From Planctomycetota bacterium (GTDB lineage Bacteria > Planctomycetota > SZUA-567 > H5-PLA8), in NCBI GenBank assembly GCA_023150555.1, contig JAKLKQ010000039.1, forward strand, positions 1 to 60,408: 60,408 bases of DNA. Direction: 5' to 3'. The notes under the pieces were generated by a model. The model ran no database searches. It had not been told where the DNA came from and worked only from the letters and a program-made list of their open reading frames with translations. Below are positions 27,312 through 35,355 of this stretch, one piece after another. A program made the translations under genes and the position numbers. The stretch's first letter is position 1, and every line of letters starts with the position of its first letter.

Positions 27312-28271
27312 ATGGAACGCAACCAGCCCCCCATCGTCACCGTGCCCGTCCGCCGCCCGAACCGCCCCACGGCGCTCTCGCAGGTCCTGACCGCGATCCG
27401 CGACGACGTCGAGGAAACCCGCGAAGCGAAAGCCGGCGCGAACGAAGGCGAAAACATTTCCGGTATCGAGATCGCTCCCGAAGCGCTGCACCTGACGCAG
27501 CTGCCCGGCGTGTCGCTGCGCATGGCCAACGGCCTGCAGGACCGCCGCCGCGCCTGGCGCCTGGCGTATGAGGTCTACCTCGAGAAGGGCTACGCGCAGC
27601 CGGCCGGCGACTGCTGCTGGTACGGGCGCCACGACGCGCTGCCCGAGACCGTCACGTTCCTGGCCGAGGACAACGGCCGCCCCGTCGCGGCGGTGACGCT
27701 GGTCTTCGACTCGCCCTGGAAACTGCCGGCCGACGAGGTCGCCGGTTCGGCGCTCGACGCACTGCGCGCGCAGGGCCGCCGGCCGTGCGAACTGGTCAGC
27801 CTGGTCAGCCTCGAGCAGGGCCGCCGCGGCGCCGAGATCGTGAAGCACCTCTTCAAGCTCGCCTGGGTCGCCGCGCGCCACGGCGCCGACGCCACGGACT
27901 TCGTCATCACCGTCAACCCGCGCCACGTTTCGTACTACACGACGGTGCTGCTCTTCGAACGCCTCGGCGCGACAGTGCCCTGCCCGCGCGTGAAGGGCGC
28001 GCCCGCCGACTTCCTGCGCCTGGACTTGCTGAACGCCGAGGGCCGCTACGCGCAGCGCTACGACGCGCTCCTCGGCCGCCGAAACCTGTACCGCTTCTTC
28101 GTCGACCGCGTCGAGCAGACGCGCGACTGGGTGCAGGCCAACCGCCGGCAGCTTTCGTCCGCGGACCTCTTCGAGGCTTTCCTGCGCGCGCGGCGGCTGA
28201 TCACCGCGCGGCAGTTCGAACTGCTGGCGGCCAAGAGCAGCGCGCGGCTGGCCGCCGCCGGCAGCGCCTGA
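27312..28271 (+). CDS. FeeM-like N-acyl amino acid synthase (GNAT-related)
   Basis: 319 residues from the ATG at 27312. The central region matches the N-acyl amino acid synthase / FeeM family: RRRAWRLAYEVYLEKGYAQ, then VAAVTLVFDSPWKLPADE, then ELVSLVSLEQ and VITVNPRHVSYYTTVLLFERLGA. Known FeeM-type enzymes transfer a fatty acyl group from acyl carrier protein to the amino group of an amino acid such as tyrosine. Residues before about 55 and after about 240 are extra helices. Related acyltransferases also occur with exosortase systems, so acceptor and product are open. It is cytoplasmic. Downstream are a PP-loop ATPase, an acyl-CoA ligase and a reductase in one transcript. Confidence 0.82.
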   Translation: MERNQPPIVTVPVRRPNRPTALSQVLTAIRDDVEETREAKAGANEGENISGIEIAPEALHLTQLPGVSLRMANGLQDRRRAWRLAYEVYLEKGYAQPAGDCCWYGRHDALPETVTFLAEDNGRPVAAVTLVFDSPWKLPADEVAGSALDALRAQGRRPCELVSLVSLEQGRRGAEIVKHLFKLAWVAARHGADATDFVITVNPRHVSYYTTVLLFERLGATVPCPRVKGAPADFLRLDLLNAEGRYAQRYDALLGRRNLYRFFVDRVEQTRDWVQANRRQLSSADLFEAFLRARRLITARQFELLAAKSSARLAAAGSA

Positions 28272-28296
28272 CCGCTCCTTTCATGGGAGGCACGCC

Positions 28297-29439
28297 ATGG
28301 GTCATTGCCACAACTGCCTTCTCCCCGACGCGGTGCCCGGTTCGGACCTCGACGCCAGCAAGACCTGCAGCGCCTGCCGCACCTTCGCCATCGCCGACCA
28401 CACGACCGAAGAGGACATCCGCCGCGAGCGCGAAGCGGACCTCGAGCGCACGCTGCGCGACTGCAAAGGGAAGGGCGAAGGCGGCTACGACGTGCTCGTG
28501 AACCTCAGCGGCGGCAAGGACAGCTGCTACCTGCTCTACAAGGTCGTCAAGGAGTACGGCCTGAAGGCGCTGGCCTTCACCACCGACATGCACGTGCCCG
28601 ACACCGCGTGGGCGAACATCCGCCGCACTGTCGCGGCGCTGGGCGTCGACCACATGGTCTACACGCCGCCGAAGGCGCTCTACCGCAAGCTCTTCCGCTT
28701 CCTGCTGCAGAACCAGGAAGCGCGCGGCGCGGTGCGCACCGTCTGCTACGTTTGCGCGCCGATGTTCGAAGGCTACTCGCTGAAGACCGCCGTCGAGAAG
28801 CGCATCCCGCTGGTGCTCGCCGGATATTCGCCCGGCCAGCCCGAGCCCGAGCGCATGGAGTACGAGTTCGGCCGCGCGATGCTGACACAGCGCGACTGGA
28901 CGCCGCCCGAAGTACGCGACAGCGGCCTGTTCACCGATGAGGAACTGTCCTACTTCTGGAATCCCAAGCGCTACCCGAACGGCACGCGCTTTCCGCGCTA
29001 CCTTGCGCCGTTCCACGCTTGGCCCTACGACCAGGCCGAAGTGATGAAGCGCGTCGTCGAGCTGGGCCTCGCGCAGAGCCGCCGCAGCGCCAACCCCGTG
29101 CACAGCAACTGCCCGGTTAACTGGCTGCTGATGTACAGCGACCTGAAGCACCTCGGCTACAACCCCTACACGCCCGAGTTCGCGCGCCTGATCCGCGAAG
29201 GCAAGGCCAGCCGCGCGCAGTGGCGCGTGCTGCAGCCGGTCGTCAACTTCATGATCCGCCACCAGATCTTTCTGGGGAAGAACGTGCGCGAGTCGCTCGA
29301 GTGGCTCGGCATGAAGGAAGACGAGCTGCGCATCACGCGCGCGGCCCCGGCGAGCGCCGGTTCCGCCCAATCGCCGTTCCCCGGCGCCAAGCTGCCGCAT
29401 CTGGCAGTGAAGGCCGAAGCGGAGCCCGTCGCGCCGTGA
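28297..29439 (+). CDS. PP-loop ATPase, N-acetyl sugar amidotransferase-like
   Basis: 380 residues; ATG at 28297 with GGGAGG upstream. The N-terminus has a zinc-ribbon-like quartet (C4, C7, C24, C27: CHNC and CSAC), matching the family pattern of a ribbon followed by a PP-loop. The ATP-binding PP-loop SGGKDS is at 71-76. Further metal-type motifs are CYVCAP near residue 150 and HSNCPVNW near 270. This layout is that of the N-acetyl sugar amidotransferase group (WbpG/PseA-like), which adenylates a substrate and adds ammonia. The usual HisH/HisF-like ammonia partners are absent here, so the true reaction may differ. Its stop overlaps the next start by 4 bases. Confidence 0.82.
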   Translation: MGHCHNCLLPDAVPGSDLDASKTCSACRTFAIADHTTEEDIRREREADLERTLRDCKGKGEGGYDVLVNLSGGKDSCYLLYKVVKEYGLKALAFTTDMHVPDTAWANIRRTVAALGVDHMVYTPPKALYRKLFRFLLQNQEARGAVRTVCYVCAPMFEGYSLKTAVEKRIPLVLAGYSPGQPEPERMEYEFGRAMLTQRDWTPPEVRDSGLFTDEELSYFWNPKRYPNGTRFPRYLAPFHAWPYDQAEVMKRVVELGLAQSRRSANPVHSNCPVNWLLMYSDLKHLGYNPYTPEFARLIREGKASRAQWRVLQPVVNFMIRHQIFLGKNVRESLEWLGMKEDELRITRAAPASAGSAQSPFPGAKLPHLAVKAEAEPVAP

Positions 29440-31226
29440 AGACCGCCGCGTCCGAACCCCGCACGCTCAGCCAGGCCCTGGCCGCGTGGGCCGCGCGCGC
29501 GCCGCACGCGCCGGCCTGCCACGACCGCACGGCCGAAGGCTGGCGCCCGGTGGCGTGGCGCAACCTGCAGCGCGACAGCGAGCGCGCCGCCTGCGCATTC
29601 CGCGTGCACGGGGTGGGCGCGGGGGCCTGCGTCGCGATCCAGGCGCGCGGATGCTCGCAGTGGCTGGCCGCCGAATGGGCCGCGTACCGCTGCGGCGCGG
29701 TCGTCACCGGCCTCGACCCGTTCGCCTCGCCGGAACAGCTCGCGCCGGTGCTGAAAGAGACTCGCCCCGTGCTGGCGCTGGCCGAATCGCCCGCGCACGC
29801 GCGGGTGCTGGAAGAACTCACGAAGGACTTCGGCACGGTCGTCGTGACGCTGGACGCTCAGGATTTAGGTTCCTGGCGCGCGCTGCTTGACGGATGCGCT
29901 ACAAGCGGTGAAGGCTCGGCCTTCGACGAATCCGCGCCCGATGCGCCGGCGACGCGCATCTATACCTCCGGCACTACCGGCAAGCCCAAGGGCTTGGTCT
30001 ACACGCACGCGCAGGTGCTGCTGGCCTGCCGCTCGATCGTGAACGCCTACGGCGCCTTCTCGCCGCGCGATGTCGGGCTGTGCTGGCTGCCGATGGCGCA
30101 TCTCTTTCAGCGCATGATCAACTTCGTGACGTTGGAATGCGGCGCGAGCCTCTACTGCGCGGACGACCCGCGTGAGGTCGTTGCCCGCGCGCGCGAGGTC
30201 GAGCCCACCGTCTTCGTCGGCGTGCCGCGCTTCTTCGAGAAGTTCCATGCGGGCGTTACCGAAAAGCTGGGCGCCCTCAAGGGCTGGCGCCGCCGCCTCG
30301 TGGACGCTGCGCTGGCTGCCGGGCGCGCGCGGGGCCAGGCGCTGCGTGCCGGCCGCGCGTTGTCCCTTGGCGAGCGCCTGCGCTTCGCCTTCTGGGACCG
30401 CGTGGCGTTGCGGCGCATCCGCGGCGTGCTGGGGCGGCGACTGCGCTTCGCGGTCTGCGGTTCGGCCCCCGCGCCTGTCTGGCTGCTGGAGTTCTTTCAC
30501 GACCTCGGCCTGCCGGTGCTCGAAGCCTACGGCGTGAGCGAGAACATCGTCCCCACCGCCGCCAACGTGCCCGGCGCGTGGCGCATCGGCTCGGTGGGCA
30601 AGCCCTTCGCGGAGAACGAGGTCAAACTTGCGCGCGATGGCGAGTTGCTGGTGCGCAGCCCCGGATTGTGCGCCGCGTACGCCGATGGGCGCGCGTTGCC
30701 GCAGACGCGCGACGGTTTCTACCGCACCGGCGACCTTGGGCGCTTCGACGCCGACGGCTTCCTGTATCTGACCGGCCGCAAGCGTGAGCTGATCAAGACG
30801 GCCGCCGGGCGCCGCGTCGAGCCCGCGCGCGTCGAGGCCGCCTACAGGCGCTGTCCGCTGGTGGAGCAGATCGCGATCTTCGGGCACGGCCGCGCGCACC
30901 TGGCCGCGCTGCTGACCGTCCCGCGCAAGGTGCTGCCGCAGGACGGCGACGCCGAGAAGACCGCGCGTGCCCTGGCCGAACTGCGCGCGCGCCTGCAGGC
31001 CGGCTTCCGCGAATGCGAACGGGACCTGGCGCCCTACGAACGCATCCGCGACTTCGCCATCGAGATGGAGCCCTTCACGCCCGCGCGCGGGGAGCTGACG
31101 GCCTCGCTGAAGCTGCGCCGCGATGCGATCGCGGCCAACCGACGCGAGGCCCTGGAACGCCTCTACGCCGAACCCGCGAGGCCGCAGGCCAGCGCGCTTC
31201 CCGTCCCGGCGGGGGCCGCGCGATGA
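29436..31226 (+). CDS. Long-chain acyl-CoA ligase / acyl-adenylate synthetase (FadD15-like)
   Basis: 596 residues from the GTG at 29436, which overlaps the previous stop. Adenylate-forming motifs are all present: YTSGTTGKPKG at 176-186, AYGVSEN, YRTGDLGRFDADG, GRKRELIKTAAGRRVEP and the C-terminal TASLKLRRD with the catalytic-type lysine. The linker and helical insertion around LGALKGWRRRLVDAAL resemble bacterial long-chain acyl-CoA synthetases. It would activate a fatty acid, or the carboxyl of an N-acyl amino acid, as an adenylate and then a CoA thioester. No carrier-protein domain is attached, so this is not an NRPS module. Its stop overlaps the reductase start by 4 bases. Confidence 0.88.
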   Translation: MKTAASEPRTLSQALAAWAARAPHAPACHDRTAEGWRPVAWRNLQRDSERAACAFRVHGVGAGACVAIQARGCSQWLAAEWAAYRCGAVVTGLDPFASPEQLAPVLKETRPVLALAESPAHARVLEELTKDFGTVVVTLDAQDLGSWRALLDGCATSGEGSAFDESAPDAPATRIYTSGTTGKPKGLVYTHAQVLLACRSIVNAYGAFSPRDVGLCWLPMAHLFQRMINFVTLECGASLYCADDPREVVARAREVEPTVFVGVPRFFEKFHAGVTEKLGALKGWRRRLVDAALAAGRARGQALRAGRALSLGERLRFAFWDRVALRRIRGVLGRRLRFAVCGSAPAPVWLLEFFHDLGLPVLEAYGVSENIVPTAANVPGAWRIGSVGKPFAENEVKLARDGELLVRSPGLCAAYADGRALPQTRDGFYRTGDLGRFDADGFLYLTGRKRELIKTAAGRRVEPARVEAAYRRCPLVEQIAIFGHGRAHLAALLTVPRKVLPQDGDAEKTARALAELRARLQAGFRECERDLAPYERIRDFAIEMEPFTPARGELTASLKLRRDAIAANRREALERLYAEPARPQASALPVPAGAAR

Positions 31227-32407
31227 AGCGCTGCGTCTTCGTCACCGGCGCCAGCGGCGCCATCGGCAGCGCGCTGGTGCCGGTGCTGCTGGAAGATCCC
31301 GGCACGCACGTGCGCCTGCTGATTCGCGCACGCGACACGAAGCACCTGAAGGAACGCCTCGCGGCGCTGGTCGCCTTCTGGGGCATCGACCCCGACGCGC
31401 CGCGCTATGCGGGCCGCGTGAAGGCGCTGCGCGGCGACGTCGTCGAGCCGTATCTCGGTTTGGACGCGGAGACCTTCGATTGTCTCGCCGGCGAGGTGAC
31501 GCACATCGTCCACGCCGCGGGCAACGTGCGCCTGGACCAGCCGTTGGACGAGGCCCGCCGCCACGCCTGCGGCGGCGCGCGCAACGTCCTGGCACTGGCC
31601 TCGAAAGCCGCGCGCAACGGCCGCTTCGAGAAACTCGAGTACCTCAGCACGGTCGGCGTCGCCGGGCGCAGGCAAGGGTTGGTGCCCGAGCGCCCCATCA
31701 GCGAACCGCGCGCGTTCCACAACACCTACGAGCAGGCCAAGGCCGAGGCCGAGACGCTGGTGCTGGCGGCGAACGCCGAGTTCCCCGTCACCGTGCACCG
31801 CCCGAGCATGGTCGTCGGCGACGCGCGCACCGGGAAGATCATCGCCTTTCAGGTCTTCTACCATCTCGCCGCGCTCCTCTGCGGCAGGAAGACCTTCGGC
31901 CTGATCCCCGACGTGAAGAACGTGCGCCTGGACCTGGTGCCCGTCGATTACGTCGCGCGCGCGATCGAGGTTTCGATGCGGCGCGCCGATGCGCGCGGGC
32001 GCGTCTTTCATCTCTGCGGCGGCCCGGCGCATTCGCCGAAGCTGATCGACCTCGTGCAGGCCGTGCGTGCGCGTGAAACGAAATCCGGCGCGCGGCTGCC
32101 GAAACTCCGCAGGCTGCCCGTCGCTGCCTTCCGGCTGCTGGTGAAACTCGCGAGCGCCGTCACCTTCGGCCGCACGCGCCGGCGCCTGGCTTCGCTGCCG
32201 CACTTCCTCGCGTACCTCGACGAAGCGCAGGTCTTCGACGACGCGCAGACGCGCGCCTTCTTCGCCGCCGAGGGACTCCAGGCCCCGCCGGCGCTCACGT
32301 ACATCGACGCGATCCTGGACTACCAGCGCGCCGCTCGCGCTCAAACCGCCCCGCAGGCACCCGCCGCCGCGCCCACGCCCGCCGCCGCACCGGTCCCGAC
32401 GCATTAG
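31223..32407 (+). CDS. Thioester-reductase-like NAD(P)-dependent enzyme (NAD_binding_4 type)
   Basis: 394 residues. Rossmann glycine motif GASGAIGSAL near the start, then VTHIVHAAGNVRLDQP, catalytic YEQAK, and HRPSMVVGDARTGKI with DLVPVDYVARAI. These are features of the extended-SDR group that includes thioester reductase domains of NRPSs and fatty acyl-CoA reductases. A Pro/Ala-rich C-terminal tail ends the protein. It would reduce an acyl-CoA or acyl-adenylate-derived thioester to an aldehyde or alcohol, or act as a sugar epimerase-like SDR. Pairing with the ligase immediately upstream favours carboxyl reduction, an inference. Confidence 0.8.
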   Translation: MKRCVFVTGASGAIGSALVPVLLEDPGTHVRLLIRARDTKHLKERLAALVAFWGIDPDAPRYAGRVKALRGDVVEPYLGLDAETFDCLAGEVTHIVHAAGNVRLDQPLDEARRHACGGARNVLALASKAARNGRFEKLEYLSTVGVAGRRQGLVPERPISEPRAFHNTYEQAKAEAETLVLAANAEFPVTVHRPSMVVGDARTGKIIAFQVFYHLAALLCGRKTFGLIPDVKNVRLDLVPVDYVARAIEVSMRRADARGRVFHLCGGPAHSPKLIDLVQAVRARETKSGARLPKLRRLPVAAFRLLVKLASAVTFGRTRRRLASLPHFLAYLDEAQVFDDAQTRAFFAAEGLQAPPALTYIDAILDYQRAARAQTAPQAPAAAPTPAAAPVPTH

Positions 32408-32540
32408 TCCGCCGGTTCCGTAACCTATTTGAAATCAATGCCTTACGAGTCTCAGAAATTCCGCCCAGATTCTTGTTACGGGTGTTCTCCTTCGCATAGG
32501 ACGTTTGGAAGGCAGGCGTAACGGGGAGATCCGCGCTACC

Positions 32541-34082
32541 ATGAAGGCCGTTGTCGAACTTACCGCAGCCCGCAGGGGGCCCCGCATGAAGGCCACGCTC
32601 ACCGATGAGGAACTGCTCGCGCGCGTGGCTGCCAAGCGCGACCGCGAGGCCTTCCAGCAGCTCTTCGAGCGCTACGCCAAGCCGGCCTTCAACCTGGCGC
32701 GCTTTCTGGCCCGCGACGATGCCCGGGCCGAAGACGCCGTGCAGGAAGCCATGCTGCGCGTGTGGCTGAAGGCCGGGCAGTTCGATCCGGCCCGCGGTGC
32801 CGCGCGGACCTGGATCCTGCGCGTCGTAGCCAACAAGACGCTGGCGGCGAAGCGGAACCTGCGGGACGAAAAGGGCCAAGCGATGACCGAACTCGACGAC
32901 GTGCCGCGCACCGGTACAGCGCAGGCTTCCGCGGCGGCGCAGGCGGAAGAGCGGGAACTGGCCGCTGCGCTGCGCACGAAGATGAACGAACTGCCCGCCG
33001 CGCTGCGCCAGGTGATGGCGCTGTACTACGTCTGCGAGATGAAGCAGTCGGAGATCGCCGAGTCGCTCGCCATGCCGCAGACGACGGTCAGCCTCCGCAT
33101 TCGCGAGGGCCTGGCCGAACTGCGCAAGCGCCTGGAGGTCGCCGGCTTCGCCGCCGCCGTGCCGATGCTAAGCAACGAAACGATCGGCGCCGCGCTGCTG
33201 GACGGCCGCGAGGCCCCGCGCGGCCTGGCGGAGAAGATCCTTTCGAACCTCGACCGCGCGGCGGCGCATTCGGCGCGCGCCGTGGCGGCTGGCGGCCACG
33301 GCGTGGCGCTGTGGGCCGGTGCGGTGCTGATTCTCGCGGCAGGCGCCGGCTGGTGGATGCTGCATCTGCAGCCGCCCGCGAAAACGGTGAACGCCGCCCC
33401 TGCGGAAAAGAGCGACGCGCCGGAGCCGGCGGCCGAAAAGGCGCCGCGCACGGGTTGGAATTTCAATGCGGCCGGCGACGCGGCGGACCTGGCGCTGGTG
33501 AAGGACAGCCGCTGGCACTGGGTCGCGGACGGCGGCCCGGACGGCTCGGGCTGTATGGAAACGGACACGAAGTGGTTCTCGGTGAACCTGGGCGTACCGG
33601 CCGGGCCGCTGCCGGTAAAGGTGAAGCTGCGCTACCAGCCGCAGCCGCCGCGTTACGATGAGACCGGCTGGATGGTCTGGATGCTCTGGTCGCAGCACGG
33701 CGGCATCGCCGACTTCTGGAACATCGCGCCGCAGAACGAACTGCCCACCGACGGCACGATGCCGTGGATGGAGGCCGAGGTCCTGATCACGGAGCGTTAC
33801 CAGCTGTTCCGTTCGGGCGTCGCGCGGCACCTGTTCGTCCATGAACGTAGGCCCGGCGCACAGCTGCAACTGGGCGTGCAGGGAAAGCAGCGCATCGACG
33901 ACATTCGCATCGAGCCGCTCGACCCGAAGGATCTGCCCGACGTCTCGGTCTACCTGGATGCGCTCGCGAAGATCCCCCAGGCGCAGCGCAAGGGCCAACG
34001 CACGATGCCGGAACTGCCCTGCCCTCTGCCCGGCAGGAAGGTCGTGATCCACTTCTATCCGAAGGAGGCGGGCGTCGAGTAG
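32541..34082 (+). CDS. ECF sigma factor fused to a membrane anchor and an extracytoplasmic domain
   Basis: 513 residues from the ATG at 32541; an ATG at 32586 with AGGGGG 6 bases upstream is an equally good start and loses 15 residues. Sigma-70 region 2 lies at about 22-105 (FEAEDAVQEAMLRVWLKAG-like ARAEDAVQEAMLRVW), region 4 at about 145-200 (LPAALRQVMALYYV, EIAESLAMPQTTVSLR). A transmembrane helix covers about 254-276, then a linker and a beta-rich domain at about 300-513 with TGWNFNAAGD and WMVWMLWSQHGG. ECF factors with C-terminal extensions are known in Planctomycetota. Tethering should keep it inactive until an outside signal or proteolysis frees it; that is inference. Confidence 0.82.
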   Translation: MKAVVELTAARRGPRMKATLTDEELLARVAAKRDREAFQQLFERYAKPAFNLARFLARDDARAEDAVQEAMLRVWLKAGQFDPARGAARTWILRVVANKTLAAKRNLRDEKGQAMTELDDVPRTGTAQASAAAQAEERELAAALRTKMNELPAALRQVMALYYVCEMKQSEIAESLAMPQTTVSLRIREGLAELRKRLEVAGFAAAVPMLSNETIGAALLDGREAPRGLAEKILSNLDRAAAHSARAVAAGGHGVALWAGAVLILAAGAGWWMLHLQPPAKTVNAAPAEKSDAPEPAAEKAPRTGWNFNAAGDAADLALVKDSRWHWVADGGPDGSGCMETDTKWFSVNLGVPAGPLPVKVKLRYQPQPPRYDETGWMVWMLWSQHGGIADFWNIAPQNELPTDGTMPWMEAEVLITERYQLFRSGVARHLFVHERRPGAQLQLGVQGKQRIDDIRIEPLDPKDLPDVSVYLDALAKIPQAQRKGQRTMPELPCPLPGRKVVIHFYPKEAGVE

Positions 34083-34188
34083 CACCGGTCGTACCGCATC
34101 TCGTTTGAATTGACCGGTCGTTTGGAAGCCGCAGGCATCTTGCGGTGCAGGGAAACTCTGTCTCTACAGTCGGGCAAAGGAGGCGCGC

Positions 34189-35355
34189 ATGAAGGTCCTG
34201 ATCACCGGCGGCGCGGGGTTCATCGGCACGCACACGACCGCGGCGTTGTTGGCCGCCGGGCACGAGGTCCGCATACTCGACCGGCTCGATCCGCAGATTC
34301 ATGGCGCTGGCTCGCGCTGGCCAGCGCGGCTGCCGAAGCGCGCCGAGCGCATGCTTGGCGACGTGCGCGAGCCCTCGGACGTTGCGCGCGCGCTGGAAGG
34401 CATCGATGCCGTCTGCCATTTCGCCGCGTTCACCGGCGTCGGGCAGAGCATGTACGACTGGGCCTCCTACGTCGCCACGAACGTCGGCGGCACCGCGTGC
34501 CTGCTGGAAGCGATCGTCAAGCGCGGCCGGCCCCTGCGCCGCTTCGTGCTGGCGTCCTCGCGCGCGATCTACGGCGAAGGCGCCCACGCCTGCGCCGCGC
34601 ACGGTGAGGTTCATCCCGGCCCGCGCGAACGCGAGGCGCTGGAACGCGGCGATTTCGAAGCACGCTGCCCGTCCTGCGGGCGGGCCGTGAAGGCCGTGCC
34701 CACCAACGAGGACCTGGGCGCCGCGCCGCTGAGCCTATACGGCCACACCAAGGCGCAGCAGGAGGACCTCTGCCGGCTCGCCGCGCGCACCTTCGGCCTG
34801 CCAGTGACGATCCTGCGCTACTTCAACGTGTACGGCTCGGGGCAGTCGTTGAAGAACCCGTACACGGGCATCGTCTCGATCTTCTACAGCCGCCTAAAGG
34901 CCGGCCAGCCGATCGCGCTCTACGAACGCGGCCTGCCCGGGCGCGACTTTGTCCACGTCGCCGACGTAGCGCGCGCGAACGTGCTGGCGTTGGAGAGCGA
35001 GGTTCCCGCCGGGACCGCCTTCAATGTGGGCTCGGGGCGCGAGCTCACGGTGCGCGGGCTCGCCGAGTCCCTCGCGGTCGCCGCCGGCCTGCCGGTGCGT
35101 TTCGAAGACCGCGGCGAGTTCCGCGTCGGCGACATCCGCTCGTGCTTCGCCGATGCCGCACGCGCACGCGCGCTGCTCGGGTTCCGCGCGGAGGTGTCGC
35201 TCGAAGGCGGCCTGCGCGAGTTTGCCTTGTGGGCGCGAGGCGAGCCTTCGGCGGATCTCTATCAGCGCAGCGTCGAGGAACTGCAGCGCCACGGGTTGCT
35301 GGGCGCGGCGGGAGCGGCGGAAAACGCGAAGGCGGCAGCCCATGCGCACGCCTGA
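34189..35355 (+). CDS. NAD-dependent sugar-nucleotide epimerase with a Cys-pair insert
   Basis: 388 residues with GGAGFIGTH near the N-terminus and catalytic YGHTK near residue 180, an extended-SDR epimerase/dehydratase. An insert near residue 160 carries ARCPSCGRAVKAVPTNED, as in the dTDP-L-rhamnose 4-epimerase-type subgroup. The C-terminal motif RDFVHVADVARANVLALE is standard for UDP-glucose 4-epimerase-like enzymes. It would change the configuration at C4 of a nucleotide sugar; the exact sugar is unknown. A strong AAAGGAGG ribosome site precedes it. The last 14 bases overlap the next glycosyltransferase gene, suggesting a joint role. Confidence 0.87.
   Translation: MKVLITGGAGFIGTHTTAALLAAGHEVRILDRLDPQIHGAGSRWPARLPKRAERMLGDVREPSDVARALEGIDAVCHFAAFTGVGQSMYDWASYVATNVGGTACLLEAIVKRGRPLRRFVLASSRAIYGEGAHACAAHGEVHPGPREREALERGDFEARCPSCGRAVKAVPTNEDLGAAPLSLYGHTKAQQEDLCRLAARTFGLPVTILRYFNVYGSGQSLKNPYTGIVSIFYSRLKAGQPIALYERGLPGRDFVHVADVARANVLALESEVPAGTAFNVGSGRELTVRGLAESLAVAAGLPVRFEDRGEFRVGDIRSCFADAARARALLGFRAEVSLEGGLREFALWARGEPSADLYQRSVEELQRHGLLGAAGAAENAKAAAHAHA

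Noticed and set aside
29436..32407. Acyl-CoA ligase and reductase as parts of an NRPS or PKS cluster
   Set aside because: No carrier-protein, condensation or ketosynthase domain occurs in the window; the two proteins are separate and of standard stand-alone length.
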